Positions 23,034 through 33,137 are shown, counted from the stretch's first letter. The stretch: DNA of 64,000 bases from Streptomyces sp. NBC_01750 (GCF_035918095.1 NZ_CP109137.1:4962001-5026000); one strand, 5' to 3'. Notes: generated from the sequence alone by a model not told the origin. Made by a program: numbers and translations.

Positions 23034-23056
23034 GTGGCCCTCGGCTTGAGGGCCAC
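23034..23056. terminator. Bidirectional terminator hairpin between marP and the epoxide-hydrolase-like gene
   Basis: GTGGCCCTC (23034-23042) pairs perfectly with GAGGGCCAC (23048-23056) around GGCTT. The rest of the 414-bp gap 22920-23333 has a GGCCAATTGGCC palindrome (23180-23191) and TTCCAT/ATGGAA arms (23228-23246) but no convincing gene. Confidence 0.7.
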
Positions 23057-23333
23057 CCCTCTCGTGGGTGATCGGCCCAGCGGCCGAGCGGCGGTTGCGT
23101 GCTGCGTCACCGTAGTCGTGCGTCCAGCCCATACACCGACGTTTGCCCGTGCCCCATGGTCGGTAACCGCGTCAGGGGCGGCCAATTGGCCTATGCGCCA
23201 GGCATTTGGCTGCGTGTAGTACAAGCGTTCCATTGGCTTTATGGAATGTCCCGGTCGGGGTCCCGTCGGCGGGGTCCATCGTTCGAGACCAGCGTTCGAA
23301 CCCCCCGGCCGGGCCCAGCGTTCGGGCTCGGGT

Positions 23334-24281
23334 CTACCGGTCCGGCTCCGGGTCCTTCAGCCAGTTGATGAGCTCCGTCGAGAACGCCACCGGATCCTCC
23401 TCATGGGGGAAGTGACCCAGGCCGTCGAACAGCCGCCAGCGGTACGGCGCTTCCACGTACTCGCCCGACCCCGCCGCGCTGCGCGTACGGATCGCCGGGT
23501 CCAAGGAGCCGTGCAGATGCAGCGTCGGCACCCGGACCGGGCGCTTCATCCGGCGGTTGAACTGGATGCCGTCCGGCCGTGCCATCGACCGCACCATCCA
23601 CCGGTACGGCTCAATCGAGCAGTGCGCCGTCGACGGGATGCTCATCGCCCGACGGTAGACCTCGACCGCCTTCTCGTCCGGCAGCTGTGGCCCGGACCAC
23701 TCCTGGATCAGCTTGCCCACCAAGGCCGCGTCGTCCGCGACGAGCTGACGCTCCGGAAGCCACGGTCGCTGGAAGCCCCAGATGTATGAACCCGCGCGGC
23801 TCTGCGAGAAGTCGGAGAGCATCGCCGAGCGCCAACGCCGCGGATGCGGCATCGAGGAGACCGCGAGCCGGCGCACCAGCTTCGGCCGCATCACCGCCGC
23901 GGTCCACGCCAGATACCCGCCCAGGTCGTGCCCGACCAGCGCCGCGTCCGGCTCGCCCAGCGAGCGCACCACGCCCGTGATGTCGAGCGCCAGGTTCGCG
24001 GGGTCGTAGCCCCGCGGCGTACGGTCGCTGCCGCCCATGCCCCGCAGGTCCATCGCCACCGCCCGGAACCCCGCGTCGGCAAGCGCGGTCAGCTGGTGCC
24101 GCCACGTCCACCAGAACTGCGGAAAGCCGTGGAGCAGCAGCACCAGCGGTCCGTCGCCCATCTCGGCGATGTGGAAGCGCGCACCATTGGCCGCCACGTC
24201 GCGGTGGGTCCAGGGACCGTCGAGGCGTACGGGGCTGCCAAGGCTGCCGAAGCCGCCGGGGTTGGTATCAGGGGCCGTCAT
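23334..24281 (-). CDS. Alpha/beta hydrolase, epoxide hydrolase-like (EphE)
   Basis: 315-residue alpha/beta hydrolase. HGFPQFWWTWRHQL is the oxyanion-hole HGXP region typical of epoxide hydrolases and haloalkane dehalogenases. The nucleophile is the Asp in GHDLGGYLAW, and GLGHFPHEE contains the catalytic His. Tyr residues of the lid (GSYIWGFQRPWLP) fit an epoxide hydrolase. It corresponds to Rv3670 (ephE). ATG 24281 (MTAPDTN) is chosen; the in-frame start at 24308 adds only MSSCGTLVC. Confidence 0.87.
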   Translation of the reverse strand: MTAPDTNPGGFGSLGSPVRLDGPWTHRDVAANGARFHIAEMGDGPLVLLLHGFPQFWWTWRHQLTALADAGFRAVAMDLRGMGGSDRTPRGYDPANLALDITGVVRSLGEPDAALVGHDLGGYLAWTAAVMRPKLVRRLAVSSMPHPRRWRSAMLSDFSQSRAGSYIWGFQRPWLPERQLVADDAALVGKLIQEWSGPQLPDEKAVEVYRRAMSIPSTAHCSIEPYRWMVRSMARPDGIQFNRRMKRPVRVPTLHLHGSLDPAIRTRSAAGSGEYVEAPYRWRLFDGLGHFPHEEDPVAFSTELINWLKDPEPDR

Positions 24282-24408
24282 GCAGACGAGCGTGCCACAA
24301 CTGGACACCCGGCGTTTGCCAGGGCGGCCCGGATGCGGACAACAGCCGGCCGCGGCCGCCGGCGCCGCCGGTGCTCACCGGCCTCCCGCGGGCCCGCCGG
24401 GCCCGGGC

Positions 24409-24858
24409 TCAGACGGAGACCCTGTCCTGCGCCGACCGGGGGTGCGGCTTGACGTTCTGCAGTACGGCCGCTGTCTGCTTGGCCGAAGCGATGGACCTCT
24501 CCGGCGGCTTGACCTTCTTGAACTTGGTGACGGCGAGCAGCGCCGCCAGCCCGGCCAGCACCAGGAACGCGCCGCCCACGATCAGGAACGACCAGGCGAG
24601 GCCGAGACCCAGATTGTGGATCCCGTACGCCGCGGCGAAGCTCAGCACCGGCAGCGAGAAGAGCGCGAACACTCCCGCGATCGTGATGGCCGTTCCGCCG
24701 ATGGCGCCGCGCTTGACGTCCTGTCGCAGTTCCGCCTTGGCCAGGGCGATCTCGTCGTGCACAAGCGCGGACATCTCGGCGGTCGCCGAGGCGACCAACT
24801 GGCCGAGACTGCGGTCGGCGCCGACGGCGTTCACCGTGCTGTTGCCGGGGTCGCTCAT
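24409..24858 (-). CDS. Phage holin superfamily III (DUF1469-type) membrane protein
   Basis: 149 residues. An amphipathic N-terminal part SLGQLVASATAEMSALVHDEIALAKAEL is the Actinobacterial 'holin family' signature, followed by two transmembrane helices (about 60-80 and 90-113) and a basic tail. Despite the family name it is a chromosomal conserved protein, counterpart of Rv3669. ATG 24858 follows AGGGAG. Same strand as, and 127 bp upstream of, the hydrolase gene. Confidence 0.85.
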   Translation of the reverse strand: MSDPGNSTVNAVGADRSLGQLVASATAEMSALVHDEIALAKAELRQDVKRGAIGGTAITIAGVFALFSLPVLSFAAAYGIHNLGLGLAWSFLIVGGAFLVLAGLAALLAVTKFKKVKPPERSIASAKQTAAVLQNVKPHPRSAQDRVSV

Positions 24859-25102
24859 CGCTGACTCCCTCTCCATCATCTACGGATCCGATGTCAGATC
24901 ATGCCGGACTGCCGAGCATTGTGCCCCGTCAGGGGTCTTGTGGGGCTGTCGATTTCTCGTGCGCCGCCGGGAAGTGGACGTCGGCCGTCCTCGCTCAGTC
25001 GGTGGACCTGCGACAGCTCGTCCGCCGAACGCGGTGCACGCCGGGACACATTCGGGCGTGGTGCTGGATGAGCCGGTGCTGGTCCGGCTCATGGCCGGAT
25101 GC

Positions 25103-26506
25103 TTAGGATCGGGCCGGACTGTCGACTCCGCCGCGCGCCGTCCTCGCCACTTCTGCCTTGCGACGGTGTTCCGCGGCCTTCTCCTCGTGGATCGCCGCCA
25201 TCCGCAGGTGGTACTCGGGATTGTCCTGCTCGTAGATGTCGGGGATGCCGTCCTGGTCCTCGTCGCGCTCCTCGTCCTCACACAGCGTCCGGTACTTGCG
25301 CACCCGCAGCTTGAGCAGAATCCCGGACAGCACGGCGGCGATCAGCGAGCCCATCAGGACCGCGGCCTTGACCTCGTCGGTCAGTGCCGCGTCGCCGGCG
25401 AAGGCGAGTTCGCCGATGAGCAGGGAGACGGTGAAGCCGATGCCGGCGAGTGAGGCGACGGCGAGGACGTCCGGCCAGGCGAGGTCGTCATTGAGCTCGG
25501 CCCTGGTGAAGCGTGCCGCCAGCCAGGTGCCGCCGAAGACTCCGACGGCCTTGCCCACCACCAGACCGAGGACGACACCCAGGGTCTCCGGCTTGGTGAA
25601 GACATCGGTGAGCGCGCTGCCGGAAACCGTGACGCCCGCCGCGAAGAGCGCGAAGAGCGGCACGGCGAGTCCCGCGGAGAGGGGCCGTACGAGGTGCTCG
25701 ATGTGCTCGCCGGGGGAGTACTCCTCGCCGTCCCGCTTGGTGCAGCGCAGCATCAGGCCCATCGCGACACCGGCGATGGTGGCGTGGACGCCGCTGTTGT
25801 ACATCAGCCCCCAGATGACCAGGGCCAGCGGCACGTATACGTACCAGCCGCGCACTTCCCTGCGCAGCAGTAGCCAGAACACGGCGAGCCCGATCACGGC
25901 CCCGCCGAGCGCGGCGAAGTTCAGTGAGTCGGTGAAGAAGACCGCGATGATCAGGATCGCGAAGAGGTCGTCGACGACGGCGAGCGTCAGCAGGAACGCG
26001 CGCAGCGCGGACGGCAGCGAGGTGCCGATGACGGCGAGGACGGCGAGCGCGAAGGCGATGTCGGTGGCGGTCGGGACGGCCCAGCCGGCGGTGGATCCGC
26101 CGCCGATGGCGGCGGTGAGGGTGTAGACGAGTGCGGGCAGCGCCATGCCGCAGATCGCGGCGACCACGGGGAGGGCGGCCGCCTTGGGGTCGCGCAGTTC
26201 ACCGGCGACCAGCTCGCGCTTGAGCTCGATGCCCGCGACGAAGAAGAAGATGGCGAGCAGCCCGTCGGCGGCCCAGTGCTGGACGGAGAGGTCGAGGCCG
26301 AGGGAGGCCGGGCCGATGTGGTAGTCGCTTACGGCTTCGTAGCTCTCGCTCAGCGGGCTGTTCACCCACACCAGCGCGGCGATCGCGGCCACCAGGAGGA
26401 GTACGCCGCCAACGGTCTCGGCGCGCAGCGCGTCCGCCACATACGTCCGCTCGGGCAGCGAAAGGCGTCCGAGGAACTTGCGGTTGGTGGGGGTGGGCGC
26501 GGCCAC
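25103..26506 (-). CDS. nhaA: Na+/H+ antiporter NhaA
   Basis: 467-residue NhaA with about eleven transmembrane helices. The conserved FFFVAGIELKRE (about 77-88), PTATDIAFALAVLA and the transport-site LAVVDDLFAILIIA (paired aspartates) are present. The C-terminus from about residue 400 is a charged extension with DEDQDGIPDIYEQDNPEYHLR, not found in E. coli NhaA. GTG 26506 (VAAPTPTNRKF) is chosen because GGAGG lies nine bases upstream; the longer frame to 26728 has no support. Maintains sodium and alkaline pH homeostasis. Confidence 0.93.
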   Translation of the reverse strand: MAAPTPTNRKFLGRLSLPERTYVADALRAETVGGVLLLVAAIAALVWVNSPLSESYEAVSDYHIGPASLGLDLSVQHWAADGLLAIFFFVAGIELKRELVAGELRDPKAAALPVVAAICGMALPALVYTLTAAIGGGSTAGWAVPTATDIAFALAVLAVIGTSLPSALRAFLLTLAVVDDLFAILIIAVFFTDSLNFAALGGAVIGLAVFWLLLRREVRGWYVYVPLALVIWGLMYNSGVHATIAGVAMGLMLRCTKRDGEEYSPGEHIEHLVRPLSAGLAVPLFALFAAGVTVSGSALTDVFTKPETLGVVLGLVVGKAVGVFGGTWLAARFTRAELNDDLAWPDVLAVASLAGIGFTVSLLIGELAFAGDAALTDEVKAAVLMGSLIAAVLSGILLKLRVRKYRTLCEDEERDEDQDGIPDIYEQDNPEYHLRMAAIHEEKAAEHRRKAEVARTARGGVDSPARS

Positions 26507-26744
26507 GTCGTGGGACCTCCGGTCGGGTAGGCAGGGCAGAGCACATGCCGACCAGACTTCCCGGCGCACCTGGTTTCGCTGTCGCGCTATTGACGCGGTT
26601 GTCACTTTACCCAAGAGCGCAAGGGCGTATCCGGTGACCTTCACTTTAGGTGCATAAGGGGTGTATGGCGCGATACCGCCCTGCGTATGCCCGCGGCGCG
26701 AACCGCCGCATCGGGTCCGCATGTACATGGCCCCGAACCCGCCC

Positions 26745-26791
26745 AGAGGGAAGGGGCCCGTCCGCGCGGCCGAGCCGGGCCCCTTCCCTCT
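26745..26791 (-). terminator. Terminator hairpin downstream of acs
   Basis: AGAGGGAAGGGGCCCG (26745-26760) pairs perfectly with CGGGCCCCTTCCCTCT (26776-26791), a 16-bp stem with a 15-base loop. The 295-bp gap 26507-26801 otherwise holds the nhaA promoter region. Confidence 0.88.
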
Positions 26792-26801
26792 GCGCCGGGT
26801 C

Positions 26802-28757
26802 TCAGTCCTCGCTGGCCGCGCCCGGCAGCCTCGACTGGATCAGGTCCATCACCGACGAGTCGGTGAGCGTGGTGACATCGCCCAGCTGACGGTTCTCGGC
26901 AACGTCACGCAGCAACCGGCGCATGATCTTGCCGGAGCGGGTCTTCGGCAGCTCCGCCACCGGCAGCACCCGCTTCGGCTTCGCGATCGGGCCGAGCGTC
27001 GCGCCCACGTGATTGCGCAGGTCGTTCACGAGGTTCTCGTCCTCGCTCGCCGTACCGCGCAGGATCACGAAGGCAACGATCGCCTGACCGGTCGTCTCGT
27101 CCGTCGCGCCCACGACCGCCGCCTCGGCGACCTTCGGGTGCGAGACCAGGGCCGACTCCACCTCGGTGGTCGAGATGTTGTGGCCGGACACCAGCATCAC
27201 GTCGTCGACCCGGCCCAGCAGCCAGATATCGCCGTCGTCGTCCTTCTTGGCGCCGTCGCCCGCAAAGTACTTGCCCTGGAAGCGCGACCAGTACGTGTCG
27301 ATGAAGCGCTGGTCGTCGCCCCAGATGGTGCGCAGCATCGACGGCCACGGCTCGGTGAGGACGAGATAGCCGCCGCCACCGTTGGGCACCTCGTGCGCCT
27401 CGTCGTCCACCACGGTCGCCGAGATGCCGGGCAGCGCGCGCTGCGCGGATCCGGGCTTGGTCTCGGTCACACCGGGCAGCGGCGAGATCATCATCGCGCC
27501 GGTCTCGGTCTGCCACCAGGTGTCCACGATCGGCGTCTTGCCGGCGCCGATGTTCTCCCGGTACCAGATCCACGCCTCGGGGTTGATCGGCTCACCGACC
27601 GATCCGAGGATGCGCAGACTGCTCAGGTCGAATTTGGCGGGGATGTCGTCACCCCACTTCATGAACGTGCGGATCGCGGTCGGCGCCGTGTAGAGGATCG
27701 TGACGCCGTACTTCTGGATGATCTCCCAGAAGCGGCCCTGGTGCGGGGTGTCGGGCGTGCCCTCGTACATCACCTGTGTCGCGCCGTTGGCCAGCGGCCC
27801 GTACACGATGTACGAGTGGCCGGTCACCCAGCCGATGTCGGCGGTGCACCAGAAGACGTCCGACTCCGGCTTGAGGTCGAAGACGGCGTTGTGGGTGTAG
27901 GCCGCCTGGGTGAGATAGCCGCCGGAAGTGTGCAGGATGCCCTTCGGCTTACCCGTTGTGCCGGAGGTGTAGAGGATGAAGAGCGGGTGTTCCGCCTCGA
28001 AGGCCTCCGGGGTGTGCTCCGCGGACTGGCGGGCGACGATCTCGTGCCACCACACATCGCGGCCCTCGGTGATCGCTGTGTCCTGGCCGGTACGCCGGAT
28101 CACCAGGACATGCTCCACCTGAGGGCACTTGGCGACGGCCTCGTCGATCGCGGGCTTGAGCGCGCTCGGCTTGCCGCGGCGGTAGCCGCCGTCCGCGGTG
28201 ATGACCAGCTTGGCGTCGGCGTCCTGGATACGGGAGGCGACGGCGTCGGCCGAGAAGCCGCCGAAGACCACCGAGTGGGCGGCGCCGATACGGGCGCAGG
28301 CCAGCATCGCCACCACGGCCTCGGGGATCATCGGGAGGTAGACGGCGACCCGGTCGCCCTTGACGACTCCCAGCTCCGTGAGGGCGTTCGCGGCGCGCGA
28401 GACCTCGTCCTTGAGTTCGGCGTAGGTGACGGCCCGGCTGTCGCCGGGCTCACCCTCGAAGTGGATGGCGACCCGGTCGCCGTTGCCCGCTTCGACATGG
28501 CGGTCCACGCAGTTGTACGCAACGTTGAGCTTGCCGTCGGCGAACCACTTCGCGAACGGCGGGTTGGTCCAGTCGAGGGTCTCGGTCGGTTCGGTGGCCC
28601 AGGTGAGCCGGCGCGCCTGCTCGGCCCAGAAGCCAAGCCTGTCCGCCTCGGCCTGCTCGTACGCCTCCGCCGTCACGTTGGCGTGTGCGGCCAGCTCGGC
28701 CGGAGGCGCGAACCGCCGCTCCTCCTTGAGCAGGTTGGCCAGGCTTTCGTTGCTCAC
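26802..28757 (-). CDS. acs: Acetyl-CoA synthetase
   Basis: 651-residue AMP-forming acetate:CoA ligase. The adenylation motif [11 protein letters not shown] (about 257-267), the acetate-pocket Trp in DTWWQTETG, and the C-terminal [11 protein letters not shown] whose Lys is the usual acetylation control site are all present. Full length. GTG start 28757 (SNESLANLL). It converts acetate, ATP and CoA to acetyl-CoA. Corresponds to Rv3667. Confidence 0.95.
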   Translation of the reverse strand: MSNESLANLLKEERRFAPPAELAAHANVTAEAYEQAEADRLGFWAEQARRLTWATEPTETLDWTNPPFAKWFADGKLNVAYNCVDRHVEAGNGDRVAIHFEGEPGDSRAVTYAELKDEVSRAANALTELGVVKGDRVAVYLPMIPEAVVAMLACARIGAAHSVVFGGFSADAVASRIQDADAKLVITADGGYRRGKPSALKPAIDEAVAKCPQVEHVLVIRRTGQDTAITEGRDVWWHEIVARQSAEHTPEAFEAEHPLFILYTSGTTGKPKGILHTSGGYLTQAAYTHNAVFDLKPESDVFWCTADIGWVTGHSYIVYGPLANGATQVMYEGTPDTPHQGRFWEIIQKYGVTILYTAPTAIRTFMKWGDDIPAKFDLSSLRILGSVGEPINPEAWIWYRENIGAGKTPIVDTWWQTETGAMMISPLPGVTETKPGSAQRALPGISATVVDDEAHEVPNGGGGYLVLTEPWPSMLRTIWGDDQRFIDTYWSRFQGKYFAGDGAKKDDDGDIWLLGRVDDVMLVSGHNISTTEVESALVSHPKVAEAAVVGATDETTGQAIVAFVILRGTASEDENLVNDLRNHVGATLGPIAKPKRVLPVAELPKTRSGKIMRRLLRDVAENRQLGDVTTLTDSSVMDLIQSRLPGAASED

Positions 28758-28868
28758 GACATCTCCCTTTCCCAGGGCGTCCTATATGCCTATGTGTCCC
28801 GGGCCATAGCTCATCAGCCGACGGGCCCAGACACAAGGGCCTGCCGAAAATTGGTTTAGACCTGTAGG

Positions 28869-28905
28869 TGGCCCCTCCTCCCCGGGCGGCGGGAAAGAGG
28901 GGCCA
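28869..28905 (-). terminator. Terminator downstream of the SulP-carbonic anhydrase gene
   Basis: TGGCCCCT (28869-28876) pairs with AGGGGCCA (28898-28905). It lies after the SulP stop and before the acs start on the same strand. Confidence 0.55.
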
Positions 28906-28933
28906 TACGTTCTCACGGACAGGAGGGGTGAGC

Positions 28934-29042
28934 GGTTCAGGCGCGGTGTTTCAGGGGGCGATTCAGGCGCGTGTCCAGGGCGTGGTTTCAGGTGGGCGGT
29001 TCAGGCGCGTGTCCGGGGCGTGGTTTCAGGTGGGCGGTTCAG
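28934..29042. repeat. Tandem repeats abutting the SulP-carbonic anhydrase stop codon
   Basis: A unit of about 44 bp, GCGGTTCAGGCGCGTGTCC followed by GGGGCGTGGTTTCAGGTGG, occurs twice nearly identically, with a partial third copy upstream. The last unit enters the stop codon of the gene at 29039. Confidence 0.85.
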
Positions 29043-31414
29043 GCCTGCGACTTCTCGAGGGCCGAGGGCGTGGGGGCGACCCGGTCGAAGACTTCGTCGA
29101 TCTCGTGCTCATCGCTGCTCGCGAGCAGATACGCCTGGGCCTCGCCGACATGGAAGTACATGCCGTGCAGCTCCAGCGTGCCCTCGGCGAGCCGCCGGGC
29201 TACCGCCTCATGGGCGCGCAGATGCTCCAACTGCTGGACCACATTGGTCAGACACAGCTGCTCGACCGCGTCGGTCGGCAGCCGCCCCGAGATCCTGGCC
29301 CAGGAGCGGTGCCGGCTCTTCATCCGCTCCAGACTCGGCAGCCCATGCCGCAGCCAGCGACGCAGCGGGGTCTGTGCGCCCGTGGGCGGAGTGCTCAGCA
29401 GGGCCTGCATCGCCCCGCACCCCGAGTGCCCGCAGATGGTGATCGAGTCCACCTCCAGCACATCGACGGCGTACTCGATCGCGGCCGCCACCGAGTCGTC
29501 GCCACTCTCCGCGCCGGGCAGGGGCACCAGATTGCCCACATTCCGCACGGTGAACAGATCGCCGGGGCCGCTGGCCGTGATCATGCTGGTGACCAGGCGG
29601 GAGTCGGCGCAGGTGAGGAAGAGCTGCGAGGGCTGCTGTCCCTCGCGGGCCAGCCGCGCCAGCTCGTCGCGCACCAGCGGAGCGGTATTGCGCTGGAACG
29701 AGCTGAGCCCATTGGCCAGTTGATGCGGCTTGGCACGTGGCGGGCGCTCGCCGCAGTGGTGGTTGCGCCAGGGCGTCCAGGGGCGACAGCAGCCGTGCGT
29801 CTCCGAGGCGGGCTCGCTGATCCGGCCCCCTGCCCGGCCGGTGAACTCCACCGTCCCGCCCTGCGCGATATGCGAGGTCTGCCAGTCGTGCAGCGCTTCG
29901 TACGCGGCATGGTCCATGAACGAACCGTCCAGTTCGACGACGCAGTCGGCCTCCGGGGGGATCTGGGCCAGTGTCCGGCTCAGCCGGGGCACGGCGAGGA
30001 ACGTCAACTGGCCGCGTGCCCGCACCCGGTGGACCCCCGCCTGCTCATCGGAGGTGATCCGGGTCCTGGTCAGCCTGTGCAGTGCGACGGCGACCGCCAT
30101 CGCGATCCCGATCATCACGCCTTCCAGCACGCCGGTGATGACGACCGACGCCAGTGTCACCGCGTACACCATCATTTCGCGGTTCCGCTTCACGCTGCGC
30201 AGATGGGTGAGGTTGACCATCTGGACGCCCACGACCATCACCAGCGCTGCGAGGGACGCCAGCGGGATCAGATCAAGCACGGGCACCAGCAGCAGCGCGG
30301 CGACCGCGACCCACAGGCCGTGCAGCATCGTGGAGTTACGGCTCACACCGCCCGCGGACACATTGGCGGCGCTGCGTACGGCGACCCCGGTGACGGGGAG
30401 CCCGCCGAGCGCGCCGGAGACGATATTCGCCGCTCCCTGGCCGGCCAGCTCCCGGTCGAGATGAGCGCGCGGAATGCGGACTGCCGGCTTCTTGCGGCCG
30501 GCCACCAGCTTGTCGACGGCGACCGCAGACAGCAGCGACTCCACGCTGCCCACCAAGGTGATGGTGAGCACGGCGGCGAGTAGGCCGAGCACCGGGCCCT
30601 CTGGCGGCTCGGGCAGGGCGTGACTGCTCCAGGACGGAAGGTCGACGCGCGTCAGGTTCAGCCCGGCGACCGTGGCGAAGGCGGTCGTACCGGCCACTGC
30701 GGCGAGTGCGGCCGGGAGCTTCCGTACGATCCGGCCCGCGCGCCCCGGAATGCGCGGCCACAGCAGCAGTACGGCGACGGTCAGGATGCTGGCCGACACT
30801 GCGGCCGGGTGGAGACCGGCCAACTGGGCCGGCAGAGCACGGACGTTGTCGACCGCCGAGCTCTGCGGGGTGCCGCCGAGAACGATATGGAGCTGGGCGA
30901 GGGCGATCGTGACGCCGATGCCGGCCAGCATGCCGTGCACGATCGCCGGGCTGACGGCGAGAGCCGATCGGGCCACCCGCAGGGCGGACAGCACGAGTTG
31001 GGTGAGTCCGGCGAGAACGGTGATGGCGCAGGTGGTGCGCCATCCGTACCGGTGGATCAGATCGGCGGTGACCACGGTCAGTCCGGCCGCCGGGCCGCTG
31101 ACTTGCAGCGGTGACCCGCCGAGTCGGCCGGCGACGATACCGCCGACTGCTGCCGCCACCAGCCCGGCCTGGAGTGGTGCGCCGGTGGCGAGTGCGATGC
31201 CGAGGGAGAGCGGCAGCGCGATCAGAAAGACGGAGATCGAGGCGGAGAAGTCGGCGCCCGCGATGGGGAACCGACGGCCACCGCCTTTGCCGCCGCCGCC
31301 GGGTGGCGGCGGACCGTGGGGGCGCTGGAAGCGCGAGATGAGAGACGTGCGGGGCTTGTTGTCCTTGGTCTTGCGTGAAGGGTCGTCTGTGCGAGTGGGG
31401 ACGCAGGAAGACAT
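29039..31414 (-). CDS. SulP transporter-carbonic anhydrase fusion
   Basis: 791 residues. A SulP permease part (about residues 45-430; SASISVFLIALPLSLGIALA, then GGLPVTGVAVRSAANV) is followed by a STAS domain (about 440-540; VVELDGSFMDHAAYEAL), a Cys/His-rich linker and a beta-type carbonic anhydrase (about 565-770) with zinc site CADSR (about 601) and HSGCG (about 660). Such fusions (compare Rv3273) probably import bicarbonate or sulfate and interconvert it with CO2 at the membrane. ATG 31414 has GGAGGAG eight bases upstream. Confidence 0.9.
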   Translation of the reverse strand: MSSCVPTRTDDPSRKTKDNKPRTSLISRFQRPHGPPPPGGGGKGGGRRFPIAGADFSASISVFLIALPLSLGIALATGAPLQAGLVAAAVGGIVAGRLGGSPLQVSGPAAGLTVVTADLIHRYGWRTTCAITVLAGLTQLVLSALRVARSALAVSPAIVHGMLAGIGVTIALAQLHIVLGGTPQSSAVDNVRALPAQLAGLHPAAVSASILTVAVLLLWPRIPGRAGRIVRKLPAALAAVAGTTAFATVAGLNLTRVDLPSWSSHALPEPPEGPVLGLLAAVLTITLVGSVESLLSAVAVDKLVAGRKKPAVRIPRAHLDRELAGQGAANIVSGALGGLPVTGVAVRSAANVSAGGVSRNSTMLHGLWVAVAALLLVPVLDLIPLASLAALVMVVGVQMVNLTHLRSVKRNREMMVYAVTLASVVITGVLEGVMIGIAMAVAVALHRLTRTRITSDEQAGVHRVRARGQLTFLAVPRLSRTLAQIPPEADCVVELDGSFMDHAAYEALHDWQTSHIAQGGTVEFTGRAGGRISEPASETHGCCRPWTPWRNHHCGERPPRAKPHQLANGLSSFQRNTAPLVRDELARLAREGQQPSQLFLTCADSRLVTSMITASGPGDLFTVRNVGNLVPLPGAESGDDSVAAAIEYAVDVLEVDSITICGHSGCGAMQALLSTPPTGAQTPLRRWLRHGLPSLERMKSRHRSWARISGRLPTDAVEQLCLTNVVQQLEHLRAHEAVARRLAEGTLELHGMYFHVGEAQAYLLASSDEHEIDEVFDRVAPTPSALEKSQA

Positions 31415-31580
31415 GGTTCCCGTCTCCTCCGGGGCAGCGCGGTCGCGGAATGGGGGGACGCGGCCGTGGGTCACGGCGTGCAGCGGCGGGATACTCAACT
31501 CTCGGTAAATGGATCGTAATGCAGAGTAAAGAGTCTGGCATTAATTCCAGGGCAAATAGGGCAGGCTTTCACCCGATCCA

Positions 31581-31907
31581 GTGACTAATCATCTGAATGC
31601 GGCCCGTCGTGCCCACCTCCCGCCATCGCGATGCGAGTTTGTCGACGCCGCACGTAGGTCGTCATACAGGCGTATAGGCATACCGACACCGAAAGAGGGA
31701 CGCGCCATCGAGGAGACGATCGCGACGGTCTGCGTGGAGCGCGATGTGAAGTGCGTGTCCTTCCGGCAGCTCGCCGACTGGCTGGACGCGCAGGACCCCA
31801 CGGTCCTCGAGAAGATGCGCGGACTGGGGGGCGGCGAGGCCCCGCCGGGTGGCTGGACGGCCTTCCTCGCCGCCGAGCCCACGGCGGAGCAGGCTGAGGA
31901 CTACTGA
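31581..31907 (+). pseudogene. C-terminal remnant of a polysaccharide deacetylase-like protein
   Basis: The last 65 codons read VCVERDVKCVSFRQLADWLD, then AQDPTVLEKMRGLGGGEAPP and GGWTAFL. I recognise this as the conserved end of large Streptomyces polysaccharide deacetylase-like proteins, which finish with a DWLDAQDP helix and GGW. The NodB catalytic domain is absent; the first 40 codons of the frame look random. I infer that the 5' part was lost by deletion or recombination. Confidence 0.45.
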
Positions 31908-31961
31908 CATTCGCCATGCGCGCCCGGAGCCTGACGGCCCGGGGGCGTCGTTTCCTCAGTG

Positions 31962-31999
31962 GGCCCGGGCGCCAGAGGCGCCGCGGCGCCTCCCGGGCC
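31962..31999. terminator. Hairpin between the deacetylase remnant and the CooC-like gene
   Basis: GGCCCGGG (31962-31969) pairs with CCCGGGCC (31992-31999), enclosing AGGCGCCGCGGCGCCT, itself a palindrome. It lies 50 bp past the stop of the minus-strand gene and can terminate both directions. A CGTC..TTCCTCAG string is duplicated on both sides (31946 and 32039). Confidence 0.65.
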
Positions 32000-32048
32000 T
32001 CGAGTCGTCGCGCCGGGTCTCCCCCCGTCGGCCCGGGGCGTCACTTCC

Positions 32049-33035
32049 TCAGCTGGGCTGGGGTACTGCCGAATGCTCGCCGAGCACGAAGCCGGGGTCG
32101 ACCTGCGCAGCCAGGTCGGCGCCGGTCTTCGCGTTCCCCCAGCTCTCCGCGTTCTTCAGGTGGAAGTGCACCATCTGGCGCGTGTAGCGCTCCCAGTCGC
32201 GGTCCTCGTACGAGTCCTCCGCGGCGTTCTGCAGGGCCTGCAGTGACATGCGGTTCTCCGCCTCCAACAGCTCGAAGCGCGGCGGCCGGCCCTTCTCCAT
32301 CGCCCTGACCCAGTCGGAGTGGCCGACCGTGACGAGCAGGTCGTCGCCCGCCTCCTCGCGCAGGAAGTCCACGTCGTCCTGGCCCTGCACCTTGTTGCCG
32401 ACGACCTTCAGCGCAATGCCGAAGTCCCGTGCGTACTCCTTGTACTGGCGGTAGACGGAGACGCCCTTGCGGGTCGGCTCGGCCACCATGAACGTCATGT
32501 CGAAACGCGTGAACATCCCGGAGGCGAAGGAGTCCGAGCCCGCGGTCATGTCGACGACCACATAGTCGTCCGGGCCGTCGACCAGATGGTTGAGGCAGAG
32601 CTCGACCGCGCCGACCTTGGAGTGGTAGCAGGACACCCCCAGATCGGAATCGGTGAAGGGGCCCGTCGCCATCAGCCGGATGTCCCCGTCGTCGAGGCGG
32701 ACGGTGCGGGCGCAGACCTCGTAGACCGGGTTGTCCTCATTGACGCGCAGCAGCCGCGAGCCCTCGCCGGGCGGCGTGGTCTTGATCATTGTCTCGGTGG
32801 AGGCGATCCGGGGGTTGGAGCCGCGCAGGTAGTCCTTGATGAGCGGCAGATGCGCGCCCATCGCGGGCAGCGCGGCGGCTTCGGACTCGTCGAGACCCAG
32901 TGCGGCCCCCAGGTGCTGGTTGATGTCGGCGTCCACCGCGACGACGGGGGCCTCATTGGCGGCCAGGTGGCGGATGAAGAGCGAGGACAGCGTGGTCTTG
33001 CCGCTGCCGCCCTTCCCTACGAAAGCGATCTTCAT
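32049..33035 (-). CDS. CooC/MinD-like ATP-binding protein
   Basis: 328-residue P-loop protein with deviant Walker A GKGGSGKTTLS (7-17) and VVVDMTAGSDSFASG (switch II region). The order of motifs resembles CooC and nitrogenase-iron-protein-like ATPases that insert metals or act as switches. Cysteines occur in EVCART and VSCYHS. Its partner is unknown; in Streptomyces it sits divergently beside the Fic-like gene. ATG 33035 (KIAFVGKGG) has AGGTGA upstream; the GTG at 33041 overlaps that site. Confidence 0.8.
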   Translation of the reverse strand: MKIAFVGKGGSGKTTLSSLFIRHLAANEAPVVAVDADINQHLGAALGLDESEAAALPAMGAHLPLIKDYLRGSNPRIASTETMIKTTPPGEGSRLLRVNEDNPVYEVCARTVRLDDGDIRLMATGPFTDSDLGVSCYHSKVGAVELCLNHLVDGPDDYVVVDMTAGSDSFASGMFTRFDMTFMVAEPTRKGVSVYRQYKEYARDFGIALKVVGNKVQGQDDVDFLREEAGDDLLVTVGHSDWVRAMEKGRPPRFELLEAENRMSLQALQNAAEDSYEDRDWERYTRQMVHFHLKNAESWGNAKTGADLAAQVDPGFVLGEHSAVPQPS

Positions 33036-33137
33036 GTTCACCTAGGGTAGCGGCATGTACGCGCAGTGTGGTCGGAGTGCGTGAACAAGACCACTCCAAT
33101 GTGGGGCGCGCGCCACGGGCGCGTAGCCTCGCTACCT

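Noticed and set aside
22944..23132. Minus-strand 62-codon frame ending GIGIPRILRRRARWVSARLR
   Set aside because: Looks peptide-like, but has no ribosome binding site and contains the 23034-23056 terminator hairpin between convergent genes.
23180..23246. GGCCAATTGGCC palindrome and TTCCAT/ATGGAA inverted repeat as operators
   Set aside because: They lie past both convergent genes rather than in a promoter, so no regulatory role can be supported.
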